Assembly: GCF_026107415.2 (NCBI RefSeq)
Contig: NZ_JAPCHX010000006.1
Location: 1-64,000 of the forward strand
DNA: 64,000 nucleotides
Direction: 5' to 3'
Origin: Microbacterium sp. MPKO10
GTDB taxonomy: Bacteria; Actinomycetota; Actinomycetes; Actinomycetales; Microbacteriaceae
Position numbers and translations under genes: made by a program. The notes below the pieces were generated by a model. It ran no database searches, was not told where the DNA came from, and saw only the letters and a program-made list of their open reading frames with translations. This document shows, piece by piece, positions 53,507 through 61,307 of this stretch. The number at the start of each line of letters is the position of its first letter. Within the stretch, counting starts at the first letter, position 1.

Positions 53507-54637
53507 TCAGCGCTCTTTCAGCTCGCGAGCCAGATGCGCCACGACGGCTGTGAGGTCTCCGTGCGCCTCGTCAGCGATGCGTCGCTGACGCGTGCTGCTG
53601 CCGCCGCTTGAGATAATGTCTCCGATGGAGGTCAGCTCTGCAGCGCAGCCGAGACGGCGGGCGACGGGTTCGAGACGGTCAAGGTGCGCGGCGATGTCGT
53701 CGGCAACGGGGCGTTGGGTTCCCTCGGCATCCACGATGATCGTCGCGTCGAGACCGTAGCGCGCCGCACGCCACTTGTTCTCGCGGACGAACCACGGCTG
53801 CAACTCGGGGAGAGGTCGTCCGTCGTCGATGCGTTGAGACAGATCGTCCACGAGGCAGTGCACGAGTGCGGCGATAGCAGCGAGCTCACCAGGCGTCGAC
53901 GTACTGTCACAAAATCTGACCTCGACGGTTCCCCATCGCGCCGACGGGCGAACGTCCCAGCGGACTTCAGTCTGATCCTCGATGATCTCCGTCGCGAGCT
54001 CGTCCTCGACGTAGCGCTCATAGTCTCCCCACGTGCGGATCTGCTCGTACGGAAGCCCGGCTGTGGGAAGCTGCTGAAACATCAGTGACCGATTCGAGGC
54101 GTACCCCGTATCCACTCCGCCCCAGAAGGGGCTGGAGGAGGAGAGGGCGAGAAGATGCGGAAAATAGCGCAGCATCCCCGCCACCGTCGGCATCGCCTTC
54201 GACACATCGTCGAGCCCGACATGCACGTGGACACCCCAGATGAGCATATTCCGGCCCCACCACTGAGTGCGCTCGATCAGCTTGTGGTATCGCTCCTTGT
54301 CGGTGACGGGCTGATCGAACCACTGGCCGAACGGGTGGGTTCCGGCACCGATCGGGACGACTCCGCGCGCGGCGGCGACAGTTCGCAGCTCGTCGAGAAG
54401 CGCGCGCAGCTCGTCGACAGCATCCGAGACCCGAGAGTGCACGCCGCTCACGAGCTCGACGGTATTCTGAAGCAGCTCCGAGACGATCTGCGCGTGTTCG
54501 CGTCCGTCCGTCCGCCGCAGATCGGCGAGGACGTCACCCGCAGCATTGGCGAGCTGGCCTGTGTGTTCGTCGACGAGGGCGAGCTCCCATTCGAGTCCGA
54601 TCGACGAGCGGGCGGAGCGGGCGAATTCGATCGTCAT
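53507..54637 (-). CDS. Carboxylate-amine ligase, YbdK type (putative glutamate--cysteine ligase 2)
   Basis: A 376-residue glutamine-synthetase-fold ligase of the GCS2/YbdK family. It begins MTIEFARSARSSIGLEWELALVDEHTG, with the metal-binding IGLEWE. It continues with IVSELLQNTVELVSGVH, GIGTHPF-like VPIGAGTHPFGQW, HVHVGLDD and the catalytic EVRFCDSTSTPGELAAIAALV region. Members make gamma-glutamylcysteine weakly or act on other amino acids; in actinobacteria the true role is often unknown. The start at 54637 has an AAGAAAGG ribosome site on the minus strand. It is convergent with ffh, 4 nt away. Confidence 0.9.
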   Translation of the reverse strand: MTIEFARSARSSIGLEWELALVDEHTGQLANAAGDVLADLRRTDGREHAQIVSELLQNTVELVSGVHSRVSDAVDELRALLDELRTVAAARGVVPIGAGTHPFGQWFDQPVTDKERYHKLIERTQWWGRNMLIWGVHVHVGLDDVSKAMPTVAGMLRYFPHLLALSSSSPFWGGVDTGYASNRSLMFQQLPTAGLPYEQIRTWGDYERYVEDELATEIIEDQTEVRWDVRPSARWGTVEVRFCDSTSTPGELAAIAALVHCLVDDLSQRIDDGRPLPELQPWFVRENKWRAARYGLDATIIVDAEGTQRPVADDIAAHLDRLEPVARRLGCAAELTSIGDIISSGGSSTRQRRIADEAHGDLTAVVAHLARELKER

Positions 54638-54720
54638 CGGTACACGACCTTTCTTGAGATCACTATCCTCACACGTGCGCGCGCTCACCGGCAGGCATGC
54701 CGAGGCGCGGTCAGAATGAA

Positions 54721-54750
54721 TTAGCGGTCGGGCCCGGTATCTGGCAGAAT
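54721..54750 (+). promoter_or_regulatory. Promoter of rpsP
   Basis: TTAGCG (54721-54726), 18-bp spacer, CAGAAT (54745-54750). The -10 context TGGCAGAAT is the same as in the rplS promoter. A start near 54757 gives a leader of about 120 nt. Confidence 0.55.
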
Positions 54751-54877
54751 AGGACGCTGAAGCTGTGAGTGCTCGACCCTCTATCCGGCAACCACGGCCT
54801 TCCCTTACGTTTTCGCGCCTCCGTGTACCCCACCGGTCGGGCCGGGCACACCAATCAACAGACATCTCAGGAGAATT

Positions 54878-55330
54878 GTGGCTGTCAAGATCCGTTTGAA
54901 GCGCTTTGGAAAAGTTCGGGCGCCGTACTACCGCATCGTCGTGGCAGACTCGCGCACCAAGCGCGACGGTCGTGTCATCGAGGAGATCGGCAAGTACCAC
55001 CCGACAGAGGAGCCCTCGCTCATCGAGGTCGACTCGGAGCGCGCGCAGTACTGGCTCTCGGTCGGCGCTCAGCCGAGCGAGCAGGTGCTGGCCCTTCTCA
55101 AGCTGACCGGCGACTGGGGAACCTTCAAGGGAGACAAGGACGCCGTCTCGACGGTAAAGTCACCTGAGGCCAAGGTTGAGTTCGTCGCCGACGAGAAGAA
55201 GAAGCCCGTTCTCAAGCCCAAGGCGGAGAAGCCGGCAGAGAAGGCTGACGACGCAAAGAAGGCTGACGACGCCGAGAAGCCCGCCGAGGACGCTGATACG
55301 GCTGAGGCACCGGCAGAGGAGCAGGCCTAA
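54878..55330 (+). CDS. rpsP: 30S ribosomal protein S16
   Basis: Ribosomal protein of 150 residues. The first 85 or so are the conserved S16 fold ([40 protein letters not shown]). The remaining 50-60 are a low-complexity Lys/Ala/Asp/Glu/Pro tail with a repeated KADDA unit, typical of actinobacterial S16. The start is GTG after AGGAG. It leads the operon rpsP-khpA-rimM. Confidence 0.98.
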   Translation: MAVKIRLKRFGKVRAPYYRIVVADSRTKRDGRVIEEIGKYHPTEEPSLIEVDSERAQYWLSVGAQPSEQVLALLKLTGDWGTFKGDKDAVSTVKSPEAKVEFVADEKKKPVLKPKAEKPAEKADDAKKADDAEKPAEDADTAEAPAEEQA

Positions 55331-55332
55331 TC

Positions 55333-55569
55333 TTGCTTGCTCCCGCTCTGGAACACCTCGTCAAAGGGATTGTCGACAATCCCGATGACGTCAACGTTCG
55401 TGCCACGAGCTCATCTCGCGGCGAGGTCCTCGAGGTTCGCGTGAACCCCGAGGACCTCGGCCGGGTCATCGGCCGGTCTGGACGCACGGCGAAGGCTCTT
55501 CGGACCGTCGTCGGCGCGCTGGCCGACGGGTCGCGCGTGCGCGTTGACGTCGTCGACACTGACGACTGA
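55333..55569 (+). CDS. khpA: KH-domain RNA-binding protein KhpA
   Basis: A 78-residue protein that is a single KH domain with the VIGRSGRTAKALRTVV GxxG-type loop. KhpA pairs with KhpB in many Gram-positive bacteria and binds small and messenger RNAs (established elsewhere). The start is TTG at 55333, two bases after the rpsP stop, with GAGGAGCAGG upstream inside rpsP. It sits between rpsP and rimM as in most actinobacteria. Confidence 0.95.
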   Translation: MLAPALEHLVKGIVDNPDDVNVRATSSSRGEVLEVRVNPEDLGRVIGRSGRTAKALRTVVGALADGSRVRVDVVDTDD

Positions 55570-55570
55570 C

Positions 55571-56161
55571 GTGGCGAAGAACGACTCGCACCGCACGTCA
55601 CTTCGCGTGGGCCGGCTCTCGAAGGCCCACGGGCTCAAGGGTGCCCTCAAACTCGAGTTGTACACGGATGACCCGAACCGCCGGTTCGTCCCTGGTGCCG
55701 CGTTCAGTCTGCAGGTGCCCACCACGTCTCCCTGGCACGGTCAGTCCATCGTGCTGTCCGAACTGCGCTGGTACAACGGTGCCCCCGTCGCCTTCTTCGA
55801 AGGCGTGACCGATCGCACGGCCGCAGAGACTCTCGTCAAGGCGATTCTCTGGACGGACGACACCGATCAGTCTCCGGAAGAGAACGCCTGGTACGACCAT
55901 CAGCTCGTCGGTCTGCGCGTCCATCGCGATGGCATCGACGTCGGAGCTGTCAGCCGTGTCGACCATCTTCCGGCCCAGGATCTCCTCATCGTCGACACCA
56001 GTAGCGGTGAGGTTCTGGTGCCGTTTGTCGCCGCCATCGTTCCTACTGTCGATATTGCGGCAGGAACAGTGACGGTCACTCCTCCCGCAGGCCTCTTCGA
56101 AGAGCTTCCGGCGAATCCGGAATCTGACGCGCAGGACACCGCCTCAGAAGAGGATGCCTGA
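55571..56161 (+). CDS. rimM: 16S rRNA processing protein RimM
   Basis: Assembly factor for the 30S head that binds S19. The 196-residue protein has the N-terminal beta-barrel (LRVGRLSKAHGLKGALKLELYTDDPNRRF) and the PRC-barrel second half (WYDHQLVGLRVHRDGIDVGAVSRVDHLPAQDLLIV, VPFVAAIVPTVDIAAGTVTV, PPAGLFEELP). The start is GTG at 55571, one base after the khpA stop. An unusual 260-bp gap separates it from trmD, to which it is normally coupled. Confidence 0.96.
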   Translation: MAKNDSHRTSLRVGRLSKAHGLKGALKLELYTDDPNRRFVPGAAFSLQVPTTSPWHGQSIVLSELRWYNGAPVAFFEGVTDRTAAETLVKAILWTDDTDQSPEENAWYDHQLVGLRVHRDGIDVGAVSRVDHLPAQDLLIVDTSSGEVLVPFVAAIVPTVDIAAGTVTVTPPAGLFEELPANPESDAQDTASEEDA

Positions 56162-56421
56162 GAACTCCTCCAGCCCCGTCTGTGGAACGCCTCGGCCCAC
56201 GTATCTCGCTGCAGTGACCTGTGCAGGTGCACGCGCGGAACCGTCTCGCTCGCTGCACTGCAGAGCGCTCCTTTAATGAGAGCCTCGTAAACCTCGCCGA
56301 TGGCTGCGATCCGCACAGCCTGCTCACTCACGCAGCTCCGCCGAGTCTGCCGACGACTCCGCCGAGTCCGCCGACGACGCTCTGCTCCGCAGAAGAGTTC
56401 CACCCCGCATAGAATCGGGGG
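56162..56421. other. rimM-trmD gap with a 21-bp tandem repeat
   Basis: These 260 bp carry no gene I can support. They contain two adjacent 21-bp repeats (CTCCGCCGAGTCYGCCGACGA, 56336-56356 and 56357-56377, one mismatch). Just before trmD there is a -10 box (TAGAAT, 56410-56415). The gap separates two genes that are usually in one operon. Confidence 0.6.
56410..56415 (+). promoter_or_regulatory. -10 box of trmD
   Basis: TAGAAT, 6 nt before the trmD ATG; a G-run lies between. Probably a leaderless message. Confidence 0.5.
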
Positions 56422-57108
56422 ATGCGCTTTGACATCGTCACGATCTTTCCCGAGTTCTTCGACGTGCTCGATATCTCGCTGCTCGGGAGGGCCCGGAAAA
56501 GCGGACTGATCGAACTTGGCGTACACGATCTGCGCGATTACACCCACGACCGGCATCGCACGGTCGATGACACGCCGTATGGCGGAGGCGCGGGCATGGT
56601 GATGAAGCCGGAGCCGTGGGGTGAGGCGCTTGACAGCGTTCTCGACGACGCTGATGACCCCCTGGTGATCTTCCCCTCACCGGCGGGAGACGTTTTCACC
56701 CAGCAGATGGCGCGTGAACTCTCCGAGAATGCGCATCTCGTGTTCGGTTGCGGCCGGTACGAAGGCATCGACCACCGCGTCTTCGACCACACGGCGTCGC
56801 GCGCGCGAGTGAAACTCGTGAGCCTCGGCGACTACGTGCTCAACGGGGGAGAGGTAGCTGTCATGGCCATGATCGAGGCGATCGGTCGACTCGTCCCGGG
56901 GGTCATTGGCAACCCGGCAAGCCTCGTCGAGGAATCTCATGAAGCCGGGCTTCTCGAATATCCCAGCTACACGAAGCCGGCGGTCTGGCGCGGCATTGAC
57001 GTGCCGCCTATCCTGCTCAGCGGCAACCACGGCGCGATCGAGCGCTGGCGGCACGAGCAGCAGGTGGAGCGGACTCGCCGTGTGCGCCCCGACCTGCTGG
57101 ACGAGTGA
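56422..57108 (+). CDS. trmD: tRNA (guanine(37)-N(1))-methyltransferase
   Basis: Methylates G37 next to the anticodon of certain tRNAs, preventing frameshifts. The 228-residue SPOUT protein has [50 protein letters not shown] and the SAM knot [31 protein letters not shown]. Its length is normal. Its own -10 box and the long gap suggest independent transcription from rimM. It is convergent with map. Confidence 0.97.
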   Translation: MRFDIVTIFPEFFDVLDISLLGRARKSGLIELGVHDLRDYTHDRHRTVDDTPYGGGAGMVMKPEPWGEALDSVLDDADDPLVIFPSPAGDVFTQQMARELSENAHLVFGCGRYEGIDHRVFDHTASRARVKLVSLGDYVLNGGEVAVMAMIEAIGRLVPGVIGNPASLVEESHEAGLLEYPSYTKPAVWRGIDVPPILLSGNHGAIERWRHEQQVERTRRVRPDLLDE

Positions 57109-57112
57109 CGCG

Positions 57113-57877
57113 CTAGCGCTGTGTCAGGATGATCGGACCGTCCTCAGCGATGGCGATCGTGTGCTCCATGTGTGCGCCGCGTGATCCGTCGACGCTGCGG
57201 AGCGTCCAGCCATCGGAGTCGGTGACGATCTTGTCCGTCGACTGAAGGAACCACGGTTCGATCGCTACCACCAAGCCGGGGCGCAGCGGGTAGCCCCGCC
57301 CCGCACGACCGTCGTTGGGGATGTGCGGTTCGCCGTGCATTTCGCGCCCGACGCCGTGCCCGCCGAAGTCCGTGTTGATCGTGTATCCCGCGCCGTGGGC
57401 GACTTCCGCGATCGCCGCGGAGATATCGCCGATCTTTGAGCCGGCGCGCGCGGCGCCGATTCCCGCGTCGAGCGCGCGGGTTGTGACCTCGATGAGTCGT
57501 GCATCTTCGTCGCGCGGGGTCCCGACGATGACGCTGAGTGCTGAGTCGGCGACCCAGCCGTTGACGGATGCTGCGAAGTCGACGCTCAGCAGGTCGCCGT
57601 CACGCAGCCGATAGTCGTGGGGGAGACCGTGCAGAACCGCGTCGTTGACCGACGTGCACAGCACTTTGCCGAACGGCATCGCTCCGAATGACGGGTGGTA
57701 GTCGATGTAACAGGATTCGGCGCCGGCCGCCCGAATCCGATCGTGGGCGAGTGTGTCGAGGTCGAGTAGGTTCACGCCGACGTCGGCCGCCTCTGCGAGT
57801 GCAGTCAGGGTATCGGCGACGAAACGTCCGGCCGGACGCATCTGTTCGACTTCGGCGGGTGTCTTCAATTCGATCAT
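57113..57877 (-). CDS. map: Type I methionine aminopeptidase
   Basis: Removes the initiator methionine from nascent proteins. The 254-residue pita-bread-fold enzyme has all metal ligands: two Asp (SVDFAASVNGWVADSA), His (GGHGVGREMHGEPH), Glu (AIEPWF) and Glu (MEHTIAI), plus the substrate His (VNDAVLHGLP). The start at 57877 has a GGAGGAA ribosome site on the minus strand; the frame is open 29 codons further upstream without one. Actinobacteria usually carry another map near secY, so this is probably a second copy. It interrupts the common trmD-rplS neighbourhood. Confidence 0.95.
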   Translation of the reverse strand: MIELKTPAEVEQMRPAGRFVADTLTALAEAADVGVNLLDLDTLAHDRIRAAGAESCYIDYHPSFGAMPFGKVLCTSVNDAVLHGLPHDYRLRDGDLLSVDFAASVNGWVADSALSVIVGTPRDEDARLIEVTTRALDAGIGAARAGSKIGDISAAIAEVAHGAGYTINTDFGGHGVGREMHGEPHIPNDGRAGRGYPLRPGLVVAIEPWFLQSTDKIVTDSDGWTLRSVDGSRGAHMEHTIAIAEDGPIILTQR

Positions 57878-57950
57878 GGGTTCCTCCGCACCCATTGTTT
57901 CAGCCAGCCAGTACGCAGTGGGCATCGGTGGTTCTCTCAGTTTGCCCTCA

Positions 57951-57956
57951 TAGCAT
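57951..57956 (+). promoter_or_regulatory. -10 box of the membrane-protein gene at 57963
   Basis: TAGCAT, 6 nt before the ATG; no ribosome site, so probably leaderless. Confidence 0.45.
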
Positions 57957-57962
57957 GAAGTC

Positions 57963-58478
57963 ATGTTTCTTCGCAGGGCCGTCTACTACTGGCAACTCGC
58001 CGCGGTGCTGCTTCTGCCCTTATGGCTTTTCGTCGGCTGGGGCATCTGGGGCGGCAGCGCCTGGACGTTCCTCGGCGTCGTCGTGGCCGCGCCTATCCTG
58101 TTCGTCGCCCTGCTGATCGTCACGCTCGTGATCTACGGCCGCGCCGAGGTTCGGGACAGCAACGCCGTTTCGTGGATCGATGTCGCGACGATCGCCGCGT
58201 GGCACGTGAGCATCATCGCATTCGGATTCTTCGGAGCCACCGCCTCGATGTTCGCGGTGCTCACCGTCGTCTTCGGACTCACCGCGTTCTGGGTGGCGCT
58301 CTGGGAGCTCGTGCGCAGCGTGACACGCCGGGCGAAAGAGACGATGAGAGAGTTTGAGAAGATGGCGGGCGGCACGGCACACGGGCCCGTTTCCCCTCCG
58401 CGCGAGGAACGTCGGCGCACAGACACGGCCGATGAGATCTTCGTCGTGTACGAGGGACGCGAGGACCGCAGCGCCTGA
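57963..58478 (+). CDS. Hypothetical membrane protein
   Basis: A 171-residue protein with about four hydrophobic helices: LAAVLLLPLWLFVGWGIW, TFLGVVVAAPILFVALLIVTLVIY, TIAAWHVSIIAFGFFGA, and MFAVLTVVFGLTAFWVALWELV. A charged cytoplasmic tail follows (TRRAKETMREFEKMAGG ... EERRRTDTADEIFVVYE). I recognise no family. It is divergent from map; the gap holds the start-proximal -10 box. Nothing in the sequence indicates a function. Confidence 0.8.
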   Translation: MFLRRAVYYWQLAAVLLLPLWLFVGWGIWGGSAWTFLGVVVAAPILFVALLIVTLVIYGRAEVRDSNAVSWIDVATIAAWHVSIIAFGFFGATASMFAVLTVVFGLTAFWVALWELVRSVTRRAKETMREFEKMAGGTAHGPVSPPREERRRTDTADEIFVVYEGREDRSA

Positions 58479-58482
58479 TCGA

Positions 58483-58512
58483 TTGGCGCCGGAGCCGCAA
58501 TCGTGGCAGAAT
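58483..58512 (+). promoter_or_regulatory. Promoter of rplS, overlapped by a 10-bp inverted repeat
   Basis: TTGGCG (58483-58488), 18-bp spacer, CAGAAT (58507-58512), matching the rpsP promoter in both boxes and spacing. The -10 lies in the left arm of a perfect inverted repeat (CGTGGCAGAA 58502-58511 / TTCTGCCACG 58535-58544). A start near 58519 gives a leader of about 138 nt. Confidence 0.55.
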
Positions 58513-58656
58513 TGACGTTCGTGCCTTGGCTCGGTTCTGCCACGGGGGAACCTTTGCGCCGCGGATCAATCTGACAGAGATCAATCCGACACAGGGGCAC
58601 GCACCTTCAACTTTTCCAGAGATTCGTGCTCGACCAGTGGCGGGCACAGAGAGTGA

Positions 58657-59010
58657 ATGACCATGCATATCCTCGACAGCGTCGATGCAGCATCCCTCAA
58701 GTCCGACGTCCCCGACTTCCGCGCCGGCGACAACGTTAAGGTTCACGTGAACATTGTCGAGGGCAGCCGCTCACGTATCCAGGTGTTCCAGGGCACGGTA
58801 ATCGGCCGTCAGGGCCACGGCGTCCGTGAGACATTCACCGTTCGCAAGGTCAGCTTCCAGGTCGGCGTTGAGCGTACGTTCCCCGTGCACTCGCCGGTCA
58901 TCGAAAAGATCGAGCTTGTCTCGCGCGGCGACGTGCGCCGGGCCAAGATCTACTACCTGCGCAACCTGCACGGCAAGAAGGCGAAGATCCGCGAGAAGCG
59001 CGCCAACTGA
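58657..59010 (+). CDS. rplS: 50S ribosomal protein L19
   Basis: Ribosomal protein of 117 residues at the 30S-50S interface. It has [48 protein letters not shown] and the C-terminal [20 protein letters not shown]. Two in-frame starts, 58657 and 58663 (MHILDSVD), are possible; the second matches relatives equally well. It is followed by a perfect terminator hairpin. Confidence 0.98.
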   Translation: MTMHILDSVDAASLKSDVPDFRAGDNVKVHVNIVEGSRSRIQVFQGTVIGRQGHGVRETFTVRKVSFQVGVERTFPVHSPVIEKIELVSRGDVRRAKIYYLRNLHGKKAKIREKRAN

Positions 59011-59032
59011 TTCGCGTCGTTGTCAAAACGTG

Positions 59033-59066
59033 CCGAGCTCCCCACCTAGACTGGTGGGGAGCTCGG
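59033..59066 (+). terminator. Terminator of rplS
   Basis: A perfect 14-bp stem (CCGAGCTCCCCACC 59033-59046 / GGTGGGGAGCTCGG 59053-59066) with a 6-nt loop. The loop is TAGACT (59047-59052), which fits a -10 box and could start the lepB transcript about 16 nt before its ATG. Confidence 0.75.
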
Positions 59067-59074
59067 ACGGTTTA

Positions 59075-59812
59075 ATGACAGAAGAATCAGTGGCGGCGGA
59101 AAACCCCGCAGACAGACGGCGGCGCGGAGCGCTCGCGTTCCTTCGTGACCTCGTGATCATCGTCATCGTGGCGCTTCTCGTGTCATTCCTCGTGAAGACG
59201 TTCCTTGTGCGGTCGTTTTACATTCCGTCCGGATCCATGGAGGACACGCTCCAGATCAATGACCGAATCATCGTCAATGAACTCGTTCCCGACGTCATCG
59301 ATCTGCAGAGGGGAGATGTCGTCGTGTTCACCGACCCGGGCGGCTGGCTCTCCTCGCCCCCGCCCGACCCCGACACTCCGTGGATCGTCAGCGCCTGGGA
59401 CGGCCTGCTCACGGCGGTCGGGCTCTCGGTGAGCGACAGCAACGACCACCTCATCAAACGAGTGATCGGGCTGCCCGGCGACCACGTCGTGTGCTGCAAC
59501 GCTCTCGGCCAGATGAGTGTCAACGGCGTGCCGCTCAATGAGCCCTATCTTCTGCTTCCGCAATCAGCCCAGGCCGTCTCGGCGACCTCGTTCGACATCA
59601 CGGTGCCCGCCGACTCGCTGTGGGTGATGGGCGACAACAGGTACAACTCCAAAGATTCCCGGTACAACGGCAACACGCCGGGCAAGGGATACGTTCCCAT
59701 CGACAACGTCGTCGGGCGCGCGTTCGTCATCAGCTGGCCGATTGACCGGTGGCAGGGGCTCGGCGATTATCCCGCCGTGTTCGACGGCATTCCGGATGCT
59801 GGGGCCGAGTGA
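59075..59812 (+). CDS. lepB: Signal peptidase I
   Basis: Cleaves signal peptides on the outer face of the membrane. The 245-residue protein has one N-terminal membrane segment (DLVIIVIVALLVSFLVKTFLV). The catalytic Ser is S54 (PSGSMEDTL), the catalytic Lys K128 (HLIKRVIGLPGD), and the C-terminal box WVMGDNRYNSKDSR. The ATG at 59075 is chosen because homology and the membrane segment follow it; the frame is open back into rplS. It begins 9 nt after a strong terminator hairpin. rnhB follows 7 nt downstream. Confidence 0.96.
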   Translation: MTEESVAAENPADRRRRGALAFLRDLVIIVIVALLVSFLVKTFLVRSFYIPSGSMEDTLQINDRIIVNELVPDVIDLQRGDVVVFTDPGGWLSSPPPDPDTPWIVSAWDGLLTAVGLSVSDSNDHLIKRVIGLPGDHVVCCNALGQMSVNGVPLNEPYLLLPQSAQAVSATSFDITVPADSLWVMGDNRYNSKDSRYNGNTPGKGYVPIDNVVGRAFVISWPIDRWQGLGDYPAVFDGIPDAGAE

Positions 59813-59819
59813 ACGACCG

Positions 59820-60467
59820 ATGACCGTGTCTGATCCGACACTTGACGTCGAGACCGAGCTGATCACGTCGGGAGCCCCGTTCGTGATCGGCTGCGATGAG
59901 GTGGGGCGGGGAGCAGTGGCGGGCCCTGTCGCTGTGGGTATGGCCGTTGTCGATGCGACGCACACCAGCATCCCGCCCGGTTTGCGTGACTCGAAGATGC
60001 TCAGCGAGAAGAAGCGCACGTCTCTCGCGCCCGTGGTCGCGACCTGGGCTCTGCACTCGGCTGTCGGGCTGGCAAGCCCGCAGGAGGTCGACGACGTCGG
60101 AATCGTCACTGCGTTGGGGCTGGCGGCCAAGCGTGCCCTCGGGCTGCTGTACGAACAGGGCCTCGCCATCGCTTCGGGAACCATCCTTCTCGACGGCAAT
60201 CACGATTATCTGTCACCGACGCTGACGCATCCGCTCGACGTTCGTACACGGGTCAAGGGCGACCGCGACTGTGCATCGATCGCCGCCGCGTCAGTTGTCG
60301 CAAAAGTGCACCGCGACACGATGATGGTCGCCGAACACGCCAAGACCCCGGTCTACGAGTGGCAGTCCAACAAAGGGTACGGCTCCGTCGCCCATCTAGA
60401 GGCGATCAGGGCGCACGGGGTGACCTCCGTCCACCGCCGAACCTGGCTCGTCAACCACGTAGGATGA
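59820..60467 (+). CDS. rnhB: Ribonuclease HII
   Basis: Nicks RNA in RNA-DNA hybrids and removes single ribonucleotides from DNA. The 215-residue protein has the catalytic IGCDEVGRGAVAGPV, LRDSKMLSEKKR, the third acidic stretch VKGDRDCASIAAASVVAKVHRD and a C-terminal YEWQSNKGYGSVAHLEAI. The active-site DEVGRG is intact. The ATG at 59820 lies 7 nt after lepB. Confidence 0.96.
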   Translation: MTVSDPTLDVETELITSGAPFVIGCDEVGRGAVAGPVAVGMAVVDATHTSIPPGLRDSKMLSEKKRTSLAPVVATWALHSAVGLASPQEVDDVGIVTALGLAAKRALGLLYEQGLAIASGTILLDGNHDYLSPTLTHPLDVRTRVKGDRDCASIAAASVVAKVHRDTMMVAEHAKTPVYEWQSNKGYGSVAHLEAIRAHGVTSVHRRTWLVNHVG

Positions 60468-60474
60468 GAACACA

Positions 60475-60798
60475 ATGGATGACGAAGATTTTGAGGACTA
60501 CGACCGCGAGGTCGAGCTTGCCCTCTTCCGTGAGTACCGGGATGTCGTCGGACAATTCGGCTACGTGATCGAGACAGAGCGGCGCTTTTACTTGGCCAAT
60601 GAGGTTGAGCTCGTACGTCGCGACACCGAGCATGATTTCTATTTCGAGGTCACGATGCGCGATGTCTGGGTGTGGGACATCTACCGCTCCGACCGCTTCG
60701 TGAAGTCAGTGCGTGTTCTGACGTTCAAGGACGTCAATATCGAAGAGCTGCAGAGCCGAGAGTTCGAGCTCCCCAAGGACCTCGCCCTCGACGAATAG
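60475..60798 (+). CDS. DUF2469 family protein
   Basis: A 107-residue acidic protein conserved in actinobacteria between rnhB and yraN. It starts with an Asp/Glu-rich stretch (DDEDFEDYDREVELALFREYRDVVGQF) and continues with alternating aromatic-charged strands (RRFYLANEVELV, DFYFEVTMRDVWVWDIYRSDRFVKSVRVLTFKDVN). Function unknown. TAGGAT (60460-60465) at the end of rnhB, 9 nt before the ATG, may be a nearly leaderless promoter. Confidence 0.93.
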   Translation: MDDEDFEDYDREVELALFREYRDVVGQFGYVIETERRFYLANEVELVRRDTEHDFYFEVTMRDVWVWDIYRSDRFVKSVRVLTFKDVNIEELQSREFELPKDLALDE

Positions 60799-60944
60799 CC
60801 GTCGGCGATCGGATGCTTGAGGCAGGCGTCCTCCTTCGGTGAACGGTCGGCAATCGTCGTCCACAAGCGTGCGGCGCGGGCATGTCGTACACAGGTGGAC
60901 CTGGTGCGGTCGCGCGCGACGAGATCGCGCGCCACGATGGGCGC

Positions 60945-61307
60945 ATGGATGAGACGACGATCGAATTCGGGGCACGCGGAGAAGCCGCGGCGTGCGCCCA
61001 TCTGGAGCAGTTGGGCTACGAGATCCTCGAGCGCAATTGGCGTCATGCGCTCGGCGAGATCGACATCATCGCCCGCTCGGGCGACACCATTGTCTTCGTC
61101 GAGGTGAAGACGCGCTCGGGCGTCGGCTTCGGCCACCCCTTTGAGGCGATCACGCACGACAAGGCGCGTCGCCTGCGCAGGCTGGCCCGGCAATGGGATG
61201 CCGAGGCTGTCACAGCGCCGCGCCGCATCCGCATCGACGCCATCGGCGTGATCTGGCCGCACGGGGACGACGCTCCCGTGATCGAGCATCTTGAGCAGGT
61301 GTGCTGA
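60945..61307 (+). CDS. YraN family (UPF0102) endonuclease-like protein
   Basis: A 120-residue restriction-endonuclease-like protein: GARGEAAACAHLEQLGYEILERNWRHALGEIDIIARSGDTIVFVEVKTRSG. This includes the E-x-D and E-V-K catalytic pattern of the fold. Members are linked to DNA processing by their position next to comM and dprA; no activity is firmly assigned. I chose the ATG at 60945, where homology begins; an in-frame ATG at 60882 would add 21 residues. The 146 bp before it hold nothing I recognise. The stop overlaps comM by one base. Confidence 0.9.
   Translation: MDETTIEFGARGEAAACAHLEQLGYEILERNWRHALGEIDIIARSGDTIVFVEVKTRSGVGFGHPFEAITHDKARRLRRLARQWDAEAVTAPRRIRIDAIGVIWPHGDDAPVIEHLEQVC

Noticed and set aside
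56217-56228. ACCTGTGCAGGT near-palindrome in the rimM-trmD gap
   Set aside because: Only 5-bp arms with a 2-bp centre; expected by chance in GC-rich DNA and not placed at a promoter.
58502-58544. rplS inverted repeat as an RNA leader hairpin
   Set aside because: Its left arm contains the -10 box and lies upstream of the predicted transcription start, so the arms would not both be in the RNA. I keep it only as a possible DNA element.
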